DNA of 10,452 nucleotides from Clostridia bacterium (GTDB lineage: Bacteria; Bacillota_A; Clostridia; Oscillospirales; SIG627). Shown here piece by piece: positions 1 through 7,061 of the stretch (position 1 is the first letter of the stretch; the number at the start of each line of letters is the position of its first letter). The stretch is taken from contig JAFVYT010000051.1 in assembly GCA_017508505.1 (NCBI GenBank), forward strand, positions 1 to 10,452, given 5' to 3'. Under the pieces are notes generated by a model. That model was not told the origin of the DNA. It made no database searches and saw only the letters and a list, made by a program, of their open reading frames with translations. The translations under genes and the position numbers were made by a program.

Positions 1-2
1 CC

Positions 3-593
3 TTCTACCGTGCTCTGGCATATCTGACCATGGACGGGATCCTGACCTTCTTCCGCTTGCACGTTTGTGGCGACGGGGTGGAAAGGGTGCCTCGGGAGCC
101 CTGTGTCATCGTGAGCAATCACCTGTCTCGCTTCGACCCGATGGTCGTCTTTAAGCTTCTTCCCGGTACCCGTCTTGGCTTTGTATCCAAAAAGGAAAAT
201 ATGCGGATCCCCATTGCAGGCCCCATCACCCAGAGGATCGGCTTTGTACCGCTGGATCGGGAGAATCCTCTTCGGGCGATGCGCACCATCCACGCCGCCG
301 CCCGCCTCGTGTCCGAGAAGGACTTTACTATGGGCATCTACCCCGAGGGAACCCGCAGCCGCACGGGGGAGCTTCTGGAGTTCAAGACCGGTGCTTTTGT
401 AATGGCCAAAAAGGCCGCCGTTCCCGTTGTGATCTCCCGCATCTCCGGCACCCGTGACTACCCCGGGCGCTTTCCCCTTCGCTCCACAGACGTGCTTTGG
501 GAGGTTTTGGAGGTGCTCCCCGCAGACCGCGTTGCCGCAATGAAGCCGGAGGAGCTGGCAAGGTATTGCCACGACCGCATCGCCGAAAAATAA
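3..593 (+). CDS. plsC: 1-acyl-sn-glycerol-3-phosphate acyltransferase (PlsC family), 5' end outside window
   Basis: Membrane-associated acyltransferase that adds the second acyl chain to lysophosphatidic acid to make phosphatidic acid in phospholipid synthesis. Counting from the Met at 30-32, the family blocks are in order: NHLSRFD (residues 30-36, catalytic His31 and Asp36 of the HX4D motif), GFVPLDR (71-77), EGTRS (106-110, glycerol-phosphate binding) and VPVV (131-134). The frame stays open upstream of that Met to the window edge (FYRALAYLT before it). No ribosome binding site precedes the Met, and PlsC proteins normally begin with a longer hydrophobic stretch, so the true start most likely lies left of the window and the gene is partial here. 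The visible 187-residue part is otherwise close to full length. A strong terminator follows directly. Family assignment is firm; exact acyl-donor preference cannot be read from the sequence. Confidence 0.9.
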   Translation, partial: FYRALAYLTMDGILTFFRLHVCGDGVERVPREPCVIVSNHLSRFDPMVVFKLLPGTRLGFVSKKENMRIPIAGPITQRIGFVPLDRENPLRAMRTIHAAARLVSEKDFTMGIYPEGTRSRTGELLEFKTGAFVMAKKAAVPVVISRISGTRDYPGRFPLRSTDVLWEVLEVLPADRVAAMKPEELARYCHDRIAEK

Positions 594-596
594 CTA

Positions 597-632
597 AGAA
601 ATCGGGATTTTCCCCGATTTCTTTTGTTTTGC
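597..632 (+). terminator. Rho-independent terminator after plsC
   Basis: A perfect 10-bp stem (AGAAATCGGG at 597-606 with CCCGATTTCT at 613-622) encloses a 6-nt loop, followed by a T-rich tract (TTTTGTTTT). It begins four bases after the plsC stop codon, and separates plsC from the typA promoter. Confidence 0.9.
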
Positions 633-666
633 CCGCCAAAGTTTTAAGAAAAGCGGGGGAAGGATA

Positions 667-694
667 TTGCAAATTATGATAGAAGTGGTATAAT
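667..694 (+). promoter_or_regulatory. Sigma-A-type promoter of typA-lysR
   Basis: A perfect TATAAT -10 box (689-694) is preceded by TGG, giving an extended -10 (TGnTATAAT). A partial -35 (TTGCAA, 667-672, four of six consensus bases) lies 16 bp upstream. Transcription would start near 701, giving a leader of about 47 nt before the typA start. The ribosome binding site is the GAAGGT at 735-740. Confidence 0.75.
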
Positions 695-747
695 AATCTG
701 TATATAGGTCAAAAAATCAACCGCAATCTAAAACGAAGGTAATTCAT

Positions 748-2574
748 ATGGAACGAGAAAAAATCAGAAATATTGCCATCATCGCTCACGTTGACCACGG
801 CAAGACCACCCTTGTGGACGCGATGCTCCGCCAAACGGGCACCTTCCGTGCCAATGAGCAGGTGGAGGAGCGCGTGATGGACTCCAATGATCTGGAAAAG
901 GAAAGAGGCATCACCATCTTGGCGAAGAATACCTCTTTGTTTTATCAGGGCTTTAAGGTCAATATCGTGGATACCCCCGGCCACGCCGACTTCGGCGGCG
1001 AGGTGGAGCGGAGCCTTTCCATGGTGGACGGCGTCATCCTTTTGGTGGATGCCTACGAGGGCTGTATGCCCCAGACCAGAACCGTGTTGAAAAAGGCGCT
1101 GGCGCTCGGTCTGACCCCTGTCATCGTCGTCAATAAGATCGACCGCCCTATGGCCCGTCCCAAGGAAGTAACCGACGAAATGTACGACCTTCTCATCGAC
1201 CTTGGCGCTACGGAGGAGCAGCTGGATCTCCCCGTGATCTACGCCTCGGGCAGAGACGGCTGGGCCACCACCGACTACAACCAAAAGACCGAGGATCTCA
1301 CCTGCCTCTTTGACATCATCGTGAACGACATTCCCTGTCCCGAGGTGGAGCCCGACGCTCCCTTCCAGATGATGGTCTCCAACATCGACTTTAACGATTA
1401 TACGGGCCGTATGGCCGTGGGTAAGATCCTGCGGGGCGGCATCCACGAAAAGACCCCCGTTTCCATCGTGCGCCGCGACGGCACCGTCCAAAGGAGCAAG
1501 GTCGTTGGCATTTACACCTTCGACAAGCTCAAAAAGACCGCCACCACCTTTGCGGAGGCAGGGGACATCGTTTGTCTGACCGGTATGGCCGACATCGAGA
1601 TCGGCGACACCGTTTGTGATCCCGAGCATCCCGAGGGGCTGGATTTCGTGGAGATCGAGGATCCCGTTTTGTCGATGTTCTTCTCCGTTTCCACCTCTCC
1701 CTTTGCAGGGCAGGACGGCACCTACGTCACCAGCCGCCACATCCGCGAGCGCCTCTATCGGGAATTGGAGTCCAATATCTCCCTGCGTGTGGAGGATACG
1801 GACAATATGGACACCCTCAAGGTCTCCGGAAGGGGAGAGCTTCACCTTTCCGTGCTCATTGAGAATATGCGTCGCCAAGGGTACGAGTTTCAGGTCTCCC
1901 GCCCCACCGTCATTACCAAGGAGGTGGACGGGGAGCTGTGCGAGCCCTATGAAAAGCTCTACATTGACTGTCCCGATGAGTACTCCGGCACCGTTATCGA
2001 TCTCATCTCCCGCCGCAAGGGCGAGCTTTTGCAGATGAGCCCTACTGCCGCAGGCTTTACCCGTCTGGAGTTTTCCATCACCAGCCGCGGTATGATCGGC
2101 TGCCGCGCGGAGCTTCTTACCGCCGCCAAGGGTAACGCCGTGGTCAATACGGAGTTCGATGGGTATTTCCCCATGAAGGCGGGTCTCTCCGCCCGTACCC
2201 GCGGGTCTCTGGTTGCTTGGGAGGACGGTGTCTCCACCTCCTACGGTATGTTTAACGCGCAGGATCGCGGAACGATGTTCATCGGGGTTCAGACCCCCGT
2301 CTACGAGGGAATGATCGTGGGTGAGACCAACGATTCTCAGGACCTCGTGGTCAACGTGTGCAAGAAGAAGCACCTGACCGCCATCCGCTCCACCGGTGCA
2401 GACGAGGCACTCCGCATCACCCCGCCCCGTCAGATGAGTCTGGAAAAGTGTATGGAGTTCATCGCGGATGACGAGCTTTTGGAGGTCACACCCAAGACCC
2501 TTCGCCTCCGCAAGAAGATCCTGAATACCGAGCAGCGCGCCAAGCTTCGTGCCAAAGAAAAACTGAACTCTTGA
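748..2574 (+). CDS. typA: Ribosome-associated translational GTPase TypA/BipA
   Basis: Full-length (608 aa) member of the EF-G-like translational GTPases. TypA/BipA binds the 70S ribosome and supports 50S assembly and growth under stress such as cold. G-domain motifs are all present: G1 AHVDHGKT (13-20), G2 RGIT (53-56), G3 DTPGH (75-79), G4 NKID (129-132) and a G5-like SGRDG (about 167-171). The central beta-barrel, the EF-G III/V-like domains and the TypA-specific C-terminal domain follow (for example [19 protein letters not shown], then RGMIGCR, ending RLRKKILN). The start has a GAAGGT ribosome binding site 7 nt upstream and matches the usual TypA N-terminus ([19 protein letters not shown]). 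It is first in a two-gene unit with the LysR gene. No anomaly is seen. Confidence 0.97.
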   Translation: MEREKIRNIAIIAHVDHGKTTLVDAMLRQTGTFRANEQVEERVMDSNDLEKERGITILAKNTSLFYQGFKVNIVDTPGHADFGGEVERSLSMVDGVILLVDAYEGCMPQTRTVLKKALALGLTPVIVVNKIDRPMARPKEVTDEMYDLLIDLGATEEQLDLPVIYASGRDGWATTDYNQKTEDLTCLFDIIVNDIPCPEVEPDAPFQMMVSNIDFNDYTGRMAVGKILRGGIHEKTPVSIVRRDGTVQRSKVVGIYTFDKLKKTATTFAEAGDIVCLTGMADIEIGDTVCDPEHPEGLDFVEIEDPVLSMFFSVSTSPFAGQDGTYVTSRHIRERLYRELESNISLRVEDTDNMDTLKVSGRGELHLSVLIENMRRQGYEFQVSRPTVITKEVDGELCEPYEKLYIDCPDEYSGTVIDLISRRKGELLQMSPTAAGFTRLEFSITSRGMIGCRAELLTAAKGNAVVNTEFDGYFPMKAGLSARTRGSLVAWEDGVSTSYGMFNAQDRGTMFIGVQTPVYEGMIVGETNDSQDLVVNVCKKKHLTAIRSTGADEALRITPPRQMSLEKCMEFIADDELLEVTPKTLRLRKKILNTEQRAKLRAKEKLNS

Positions 2575-2587
2575 AAGAGAGGTAACT

Positions 2588-3526
2588 ATGAATATCCTGC
2601 ACCTGAAGTACGCCGTGGAGGTAGAGAGAACCCGTTCCATTACCGGTGCGGCTGCCAATTTGTTTATGAGCCAGCCGAACCTCTCCCGTGCCATCAAGGA
2701 GCTGGAGGAGAGCCTCGGGATCACCATTTTCAAGCGCACCTCCAAGGGAATCGTCACCACCACCCAAGGGGAGGAGTTCCTCGACCGTGCCAAAAGCATC
2801 CTCCGTCAGCTGGACGAAATGGAGGAGGCGTATAAGCGGGACGTGCCCGAGCATCAGAATTTCAACATCTCCACCCCCCGTGCCTGCTACATCACCCGTG
2901 CCTTTACGAGCCTTGTAAATTCTCTCGACCCCAATCTGGAGATGGACATCAATTATAAGGAGACCAATGCCCTCCGAGCCATCACCAACATCCTCCAGAG
3001 CAACTACAATATGGGCATCATCCGCTATCAGACCGCCTTTGAGTCTTATTTTCTGAAAATGATGGAGGATAAGGACTTAAAGCATCGGGACATCTGGGAG
3101 TTTGAATACGTCGCTCTGATGGATCGCAGCCACCCCCTCGCCGCCAAGGAGCACCTCGGTAAGGACGATTTTAAGGACTGCATCGAGATCGTCCACGGCG
3201 ACCCCTACGTGCCCTCCCTCCAGATCGCCTACGTCCGCAAGGCGGAGTTCTCCGACCTGACGGATAAAAAGGTCTATATCTACGAGCGCGGCACCCAGTA
3301 CGACCTGCTCAACGACGTTCCCAATACCTTTATGTGGGTCTCCCCCTTGCCCAAGGAGGTGCTGGATCGCCACAACGTGGTGCAAAAGCGTTGCAAGGGC
3401 CTCAGTCACAAGTATAAGGACGTGCTCATCTATCGGGACGGCTATCGCCTGACCCCCATCGACCTTCGCTTTATGGATGAATTGGAGAAGGCCAAAAACG
3501 AAGCCAGCCTTTCGCTGGAGGAGTAA
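2588..3526 (+). CDS. LysR-family transcriptional regulator
   Basis: A 312-residue DNA-binding regulator of normal LysR length. The N-terminal winged helix-turn-helix covers about residues 1-62, with the typical run of an Ala-rich helix (SITGAAANLFMSQPNLSRAI, 17-36) followed by ELEESLGITIFKR (38-50). A linker helix (about 60-85) leads into a C-terminal periplasmic-binding-protein-like effector domain (about 90-295). The effector ligand cannot be predicted. The start is set by an AGAGAGGT ribosome binding site just upstream and lies 13 nt after the typA stop, with no terminator between, so it is probably co-transcribed with typA. LysR genes more often sit divergent from a target operon; here no divergent neighbour exists, so its regulon is not indicated by position. 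Confidence 0.92.
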   Translation: MNILHLKYAVEVERTRSITGAAANLFMSQPNLSRAIKELEESLGITIFKRTSKGIVTTTQGEEFLDRAKSILRQLDEMEEAYKRDVPEHQNFNISTPRACYITRAFTSLVNSLDPNLEMDINYKETNALRAITNILQSNYNMGIIRYQTAFESYFLKMMEDKDLKHRDIWEFEYVALMDRSHPLAAKEHLGKDDFKDCIEIVHGDPYVPSLQIAYVRKAEFSDLTDKKVYIYERGTQYDLLNDVPNTFMWVSPLPKEVLDRHNVVQKRCKGLSHKYKDVLIYRDGYRLTPIDLRFMDELEKAKNEASLSLEE

Positions 3527-3532
3527 ATCTCT

Positions 3533-3567
3533 GCCATCGGCTTGATCGAAAGCCGATGGCTTTTTTT
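3533..3567 (+). terminator. Rho-independent terminator after lysR
   Basis: A perfect 11-bp stem (GCCATCGGCTT at 3533-3543 with AAGCCGATGGC at 3550-3560), 6-nt loop GATCGA, then seven T residues (3561-3567). It starts six bases after the LysR stop. Its GCCATCGG/CCGATGGC core is the same as in the terminator at 6068-6099. Confidence 0.93.
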
Positions 3568-3790
3568 GTAGGGGCTTTCTGTGAACGCCCGCGGGCGAAC
3601 ACAACTCCCCCCTGCGTTTCCGCCCGAGCCCCGTGTGAAAGCCGAGCGCTTTTGCGCATTTCTAACGCTTGTCTCCCCACCGCTTCCCGAGGGCATCCTG
3701 CCGCCGTTGTGATCATTACACAAAATTCTAATAAGTTTTCATCTATGTCTACGAAATTTTGCGTTTGCCTCTCGATTCTCCCGAAATCCG
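3568..3790. other. Intergenic stretch without a supported gene
   Basis: No credible coding sequence is seen between the lysR terminator and the promoter at 3791. The open frame running through 3556-3822 starts inside the terminator hairpin, has no ribosome binding site and reads as low-complexity Ser/Arg/Pro/Cys-rich sequence. The one evident structure is a 12-bp perfect palindrome CGCCCGCGGGCG at 3586-3597. It is extended by GTG (3581-3583) and CAC (3600-3602) beyond an unpaired AA on each side. The last 100 bp are AT-rich, as expected upstream of a promoter. Confidence 0.6.
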
Positions 3791-3820
3791 TTGACAAATC
3801 GTCCCGCCATTCTTTAAAAT
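3791..3820 (+). promoter_or_regulatory. Sigma-A-type promoter of the lipoprotein gene pair
   Basis: A perfect TTGACA -35 (3791-3796) lies 18 bp from a good -10, TAAAAT (3815-3820). Transcription would start near 3827, leaving a leader of about 148 nt before the first lipoprotein start codon. That leader contains the two inverted REP-like repeats at 3845-3943. Confidence 0.72.
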
Positions 3821-3844
3821 AGGATGATAGAACAAAGGCTTTTC

Positions 3845-3943
3845 GGGGACACAAAACCGCCCCCCCTGTTCTTTTCTATGTGAGTACAGTGGATGGAAAC
3901 AAACAAGTAAGACAGGGTAAGACAGGGGACGGTTCTATGTCTT
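3845..3943. repeat. Pair of inverted REP-like repeat units
   Basis: Unit A (3845-3866) reads GGGGACACAAAACCG followed by a run of seven C. Unit B (3924-3943) reads GGGGACGGTTCTATGTCTT in the opposite sense. The reverse complement of B matches A at about 14 of 19 positions, so they are inverted degenerate copies about 58 bp apart. Unit B is preceded by a perfect tandem TAAGACAGGG (3908-3917 and 3918-3927), and AAGACA (3919-3924) can pair with TGTCTT (3938-3943). TTCTATGT also occurs at 3874-3881 and 3933-3940. The GGGGACGGTTCT core resembles a dispersed intergenic repeat I know from many bacterial genomes, which is family memory and not shown by this window. Confidence 0.55.
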
Positions 3944-3974
3944 GACAAGGCGTTCAAGGAAAGGGAGGTAAAAA

Positions 3975-5435
3975 ATGAAGTATGCGGGCTTGATCGTGAT
4001 GACGGTTCTTTCCCTCCTTCTTTGCTCCTGCCGTCAAGGGGAGCTTGCTCCCACGGGGGAAGAGGGGATTTTCGAATCGAAGGCGGTGGAATCGGCGGAG
4101 ACCGTGACCTCGAAAAAGGTGGAAACACCCCATCAGAAGCTGCAAAAAGCGGAGCTGGCCCGGACAGCGCTTGAGGCAGAGGTGGGGCAAGTCCTTGACC
4201 TTGCGGAGCTTGGCTTGACGGACGTTCGGGTGGAGGAGAAGGTGAAAACGACCTCTGATCAAAACGCAGTAGCGCTCTATGCATACGTTCTGGGGGATTT
4301 TCGTTACGGAGAAAACGATCGGCTCCGAGACTCTTACCTTGCATTGGAGACCGGGAGCAAAATCCTTTTTTATGATTTTAACGTCGCCGATTTTGATACG
4401 AGGCTATCCGCAAACGACTTTGACGGAGACGGCGCAAGGGAGCTTTTGGTTTGTCAGGCGTACGGTGCCTCCGGCGGTGCGGGGCAGTATGGCTTTCGGA
4501 TCCTTGATGGGAGCGGGGATGAGTGGAAGGAGCAGTTCCGTTCCGATCCGGAGCAGCGCTACGAAACCGGCTTCCAAGGCGAGTTTTTGCCCGGTAAAAT
4601 GCTGAGGATCACAAACGCATATACCGGCTATGAAACGATTCTCGATATTTCCAAGCGTTATACCGAGGAGGCGTTTGACGAACAGGGCCTCTGCAAGCTC
4701 CCCTCGGAGCTATCCTGCGACAGCTTTTACGAGATCAAACCGATCCAAGCGGACGGGGATGCGGCCATTGAATTGGAATGCTTCCAGTATGCATCCATCG
4801 GGGGACACGGAGACGGTGTCGGCATAGGCAAAACGGTCCTGAAATATCACGACGCCACCCGCACCTTCGACGTGATCCAAAGCGAATTCCAAGCAGATCT
4901 CAGCAATGACCCTCCCACGCAAGAGGAAAGGACTCACCTGTCGGAGATCTTGGGTGACGAATGGGTTTTAACCGAGGAGGAATTGAGTTTATTCGCTTCA
5001 CGAGGGGATGATATTGTTCGGGATGCGTTGTTTGACCGTTACGGCCATTCCCTTTCTCTTTTGTGGAGTGATTGCGAGCCGATCTATCATCTCACCTATT
5101 ATGGGGAGGATCGGGTTCTAACCGTTCTGTATGATCCGTCCCTTGATTCGAGTCGCAAGCTCTCATTGGACTTTTTCCCCGTGGAGCTTGCCAAGGAGCA
5201 TTTTGCTTCTGTCACGGTCGGTTCCACCCTGGAGGAGGTTCGCGCTCTTGACCCGAAGGGTCAGTACCTATACCCCGAGAACGCGAGGGTATCTTGCATT
5301 TCGAATCATTTTACCACAGAGGGGATTTTGATCAGCATTCAGTATAATCAGGAGCATAGAATCATCGATATTCTTGTGGAGCCTTTTTTTCAGCAGGGCG
5401 GGATGCCTGATCGAAATGAGGGGGTGCACTTATGA
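3975..5435 (+). CDS. Secreted lipoprotein of unknown function with a DxDGDG motif and a C-terminal repeat domain
   Basis: A 486-residue predicted lipoprotein. The N-terminus has one Lys, a hydrophobic core and LLLCSC, giving a lipobox with acylated Cys19, then a polar Glu/Thr/Lys-rich linker to about residue 65. So it should be anchored outside the membrane. Residues 148-159 (DFDGDGARELLV) look like the calcium-binding DxDxDG loop of FG-GAP/VCBS-type or EF-hand-like segments, followed by a Gly-rich GASGGAG turn. The C-terminus (about 365-470, containing STLEEVRALDPKG at 417-429 and FTTEG) is homologous to the downstream protein. Its short helix followed by strands recalls BLIP/SmpA-like folds, but this is only a suggestion. 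AGGGAGGT (3962-3969) supports the start. Its stop overlaps the next start (ATGA). Third-position GC is lower than in neighbouring genes. No enzymatic motif is recognised. Confidence 0.82.
   Translation: MKYAGLIVMTVLSLLLCSCRQGELAPTGEEGIFESKAVESAETVTSKKVETPHQKLQKAELARTALEAEVGQVLDLAELGLTDVRVEEKVKTTSDQNAVALYAYVLGDFRYGENDRLRDSYLALETGSKILFYDFNVADFDTRLSANDFDGDGARELLVCQAYGASGGAGQYGFRILDGSGDEWKEQFRSDPEQRYETGFQGEFLPGKMLRITNAYTGYETILDISKRYTEEAFDEQGLCKLPSELSCDSFYEIKPIQADGDAAIELECFQYASIGGHGDGVGIGKTVLKYHDATRTFDVIQSEFQADLSNDPPTQEERTHLSEILGDEWVLTEEELSLFASRGDDIVRDALFDRYGHSLSLLWSDCEPIYHLTYYGEDRVLTVLYDPSLDSSRKLSLDFFPVELAKEHFASVTVGSTLEEVRALDPKGQYLYPENARVSCISNHFTTEGILISIQYNQEHRIIDILVEPFFQQGGMPDRNEGVHL
5229..5260 (+). 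repeat. 32-bp exact direct repeat, copy 1 (inside first lipoprotein gene)
   Basis: The 32 bases encoding LEEVRALDPKG plus flanking positions are identical to 5873-5904 in the downstream gene, 644 bp away. Bases on both sides diverge at once. It marks the best-conserved block of the domain shared by the two lipoproteins. Confidence 0.85.
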
Positions 5436-6058
5436 GGATGCTTCGTTTTTTCTGTGTTCTTTGCATTGGTCTTGCGATGCTCTCCTGCACTCCGTCGGAG
5501 GAGCGAGCCTTAAGTGAGACCTCTCCCGAGCCTTGCTCCACCTCGAGCGCTCTTACGGAAGAAAAGGAACCCTTTCCCGAGCCGCTTGATATTCCGACTT
5601 TTTCGGAGGAGGAGCTCCGCGCGATCGCTTCCTTTGAGGGAACCTTGAGCGAATTGGAAACCCAATTTCCGTCCACCTATGCTGATATCGTGAACTGCAC
5701 CCCATTTGGAGAAATGTCGAATATAGTAGGATTCAGACATTACGTCTACTACGGAACCGGAAAGGTGCTTGTTGCATCGTACGATTTTCAAGTCCGAACG
5801 AGGACGTCTGCGGAATTCTACCCCCTGCAGCACCCAAAGGCATATTTTGAGTCCCTTTCGGCCTGCTCGACTCTGGAGGAGGTTCGCGCTCTTGACCCGA
5901 AGGGGGAATACATCGAAACGGGAGCCTGGTACTCGGACTCCGCTTCGTATCACTATACGACGGACGGCTATGTCATTGCCGTTCTGTATCAAGACGGGGA
6001 CGTTTTCAGAATTTCGGTCCATACGCTCGGGAGCGAGGGGGATCGAGTCGAGCCTTGA
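5432..6058 (+). CDS. Secreted lipoprotein of unknown function, paralogous to the C-terminal half of the upstream protein
   Basis: A 208-residue predicted lipoprotein. The signal peptide (MRMLRFFCVLCIGLAMLSC) has positive residues, a hydrophobic core and a Cys19 after Leu-Ser, giving an acceptable but not ideal lipobox. A Ser/Glu/Pro linker follows to about residue 55. The folded part (about 60-200) aligns with the C-terminal region of the preceding lipoprotein: YYG, then STLEEVRALDPKG (146-158), then HYTTDGYVIAVLYQDG against HFTTEGILISIQYNQE. The start overlaps the upstream stop by four bases (ATGA) and has GAGGGGGT at 5418-5425, so the two are translationally coupled. A bidirectional terminator follows. 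The arrangement suggests partial duplication, with the two products working at the cell surface in one process. Function is unknown. Confidence 0.8.
   Translation: MRMLRFFCVLCIGLAMLSCTPSEERALSETSPEPCSTSSALTEEKEPFPEPLDIPTFSEEELRAIASFEGTLSELETQFPSTYADIVNCTPFGEMSNIVGFRHYVYYGTGKVLVASYDFQVRTRTSAEFYPLQHPKAYFESLSACSTLEEVRALDPKGEYIETGAWYSDSASYHYTTDGYVIAVLYQDGDVFRISVHTLGSEGDRVEP
5873..5904 (+). repeat. 32-bp exact direct repeat, copy 2 (inside second lipoprotein gene)
   Basis: Identical to 5229-5260 with no synonymous change, although the surrounding domain has diverged strongly at protein level. Confidence 0.85.
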
Positions 6059-6067
6059 AACAATGAA

Positions 6068-6099
6068 AAAAACGCCATCGGAGTGCCGATGGCGTTTTT
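6068..6099. terminator. Bidirectional terminator between convergent lipoprotein and AraC genes
   Basis: Perfect stem CGCCATCGG (6073-6081) with CCGATGGCG (6086-6094) around a 4-nt AGTG loop, extended by A5/T5 on either side (6068-6072 and 6095-6099). The flanking A and T runs make it work for transcripts from both sides. It lies between the second lipoprotein stop (6058) and the AraC stop (6108). Confidence 0.9.
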
Positions 6100-6107
6100 G
6101 TATCCCG

Positions 6108-6965
6108 TCAGGATTTTTGAATTTCGGTGGGGCTCATACCGGTCTTCTTCTTCAAATTGCGATAAAAGGTGCTGAAATCCTCAAAGCCGCAGCGAAGACA
6201 GACGCTGCCGGGCTTTTCTCCCGCCTTGAGCATTTCCACCGCCTTTTGAACCCGAAAGGAGGTGAGATACTCCTTGAAGGTGCTTCCCGAGACGCTTTTG
6301 AACAGGGTGCAAAAGCCGGTCTTTGACATGGCAAAGCGCTTTGCCATATCGCTTAGGGTGACGTGCTCGTCAAAGTGCTCCTGCAAATATTCGATGCAGT
6401 GGAGCGCCGTCTCCTTTTTCCACTCCAGAGAAAGGCTCTCGGCGTTTTTCTCCAGATAGATGCGTGCGATCAGGGTCAGGAGTGCTCCGAGCCCGTGGCG
6501 AATCATTTCCTCGTGTCCGGGGCGCTTTTCCTCAAACTCCAGATGGATTCGCTTCAAAAGCTCCTCGGCAAAGAGAACGTCCGAGGGAGGCAGAGAGACC
6601 CTCGCTTGGATCCGCTCCGACGGGGCGGCGCTGAGCATCGAGAGAAAATCGTCCGTCATAGGACTTTGCCCTCGGAGCTTTTGGACAAAGCTCGGGAAAA
6701 AGGAAAGGGAGAAAAAGCGCAGGGGACGGCTCTTGACCTCAATGTAATGGGGCAGGGCAGGGGGCAAAATGCACACGTCCCCCGCGGACAGCTCTCCGCT
6801 TGCGGCGTCCGTGTAATGGCGGATCCTGCCGTTTAAAACGAAATAAACCTGAAAATAATCGTGCTTGTGCCGTTCCAAGGCGGCCTTGGGCTCCTCCAAG
6901 GTGTGAATGTGAAAGTCCTCGGCGGCGTTTTCATAATAGGATAAGAGAAATTTTCGTGCGTCCAT
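6108..6965 (-). CDS. AraC-family transcriptional regulator with N-terminal cupin domain
   Basis: A 285-residue regulator. The N-terminal half is an AraC-type cupin ligand-binding domain: HKHDYFQVYFVLNG (33-46) and GDVCILPPALPHYIEV (62-77) carry the usual His and Pro positions of the jelly-roll sensor. The C-terminal half (about 187-283) holds the two helix-turn-helix motifs: HVTLSDMAKRFAMSKTGFCTLFKSVSG (201-227) and the conserved second motif GSVCLRCGFEDFSTFYRNLKKKTGMSPTE (253-281). GAGGTGA just upstream supports the start. It is transcribed away from the AtuA-DUF4387-dehydratase operon with a 120-bp shared upstream region, the usual layout of a local activator that senses the substrate of the operon. 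The ligand is inferred to be the organic acid handled there and cannot be identified from sequence. Confidence 0.92.
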   Translation of the reverse strand: MDARKFLLSYYENAAEDFHIHTLEEPKAALERHKHDYFQVYFVLNGRIRHYTDAASGELSAGDVCILPPALPHYIEVKSRPLRFFSLSFFPSFVQKLRGQSPMTDDFLSMLSAAPSERIQARVSLPPSDVLFAEELLKRIHLEFEEKRPGHEEMIRHGLGALLTLIARIYLEKNAESLSLEWKKETALHCIEYLQEHFDEHVTLSDMAKRFAMSKTGFCTLFKSVSGSTFKEYLTSFRVQKAVEMLKAGEKPGSVCLRCGFEDFSTFYRNLKKKTGMSPTEIQKS

Positions 6966-6983
6966 CCTGCTTCACCTCGCCCT

Positions 6984-7012
6984 ATCTTACCACGAAAATA
7001 GAATGATTGCAA
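6984..7012 (-). promoter_or_regulatory. Candidate promoter of the araC gene
   Basis: On the minus strand, TTGCAA (7007-7012) is a 4/6 -35 box, and TAAGAT (6984-6989) is a -10 box, with a 17-bp spacer. Transcription would start near 6977, leaving a very short leader just covering the ribosome binding site (6972-6978). That is tight, so the call is moderate. Confidence 0.5.
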
Positions 7013-7061
7013 TAATTTTTGGAATAAATGCAAGAACGATGGGCCGTTCTTGTGTTAAAAT
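7006..7061 (+). promoter_or_regulatory. Candidate control region of the AtuA operon: half-sites, inverted repeat and -10
   Basis: A -10-like TAAAAT (7056-7061) has no good -35 at the expected distance, which suits an activator-dependent promoter. Upstream are two similar 11-mers in the same orientation, ATTGCAATAAT (7006-7016) and AATGCAAGAAC (7027-7037), matching at 8 of 11 positions. They start 21 bp apart, two helical turns, as often seen for AraC-family binding sites; the second abuts the -35 position. A perfect 8-bp inverted repeat CAAGAACG/CGTTCTTG (7031-7038 and 7045-7052) overlaps this and could be an operator or leader hairpin. The first half-site overlaps the araC -35, allowing autoregulation. 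Confidence 0.45.

Noticed and set aside
709..2799. Long minus-strand open frame (696 codons) antisense to typA
   Set aside because: It is a shadow of typA's GC-biased codons; the protein has no recognisable motif, and typA on the plus strand has every GTPase motif, a promoter and a ribosome binding site.
3556..3822. Possible 88-residue gene in the gap after lysR
   Set aside because: It starts within a terminator hairpin, lacks a ribosome binding site, runs into the promoter at 3791 and has an improbable composition.
3845..3943. CRISPR array or riboswitch in the lipoprotein leader
   Set aside because: There are only two degenerate inverted units and a short tandem, without regular spacers. 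No known riboswitch core is recognisable.
3814..4344. Minus-strand Pro/Ser-rich open frame over the start of the first lipoprotein
   Set aside because: It opposes a gene with a clear lipoprotein signal and ribosome binding site, and its content is what antisense of this sequence gives.
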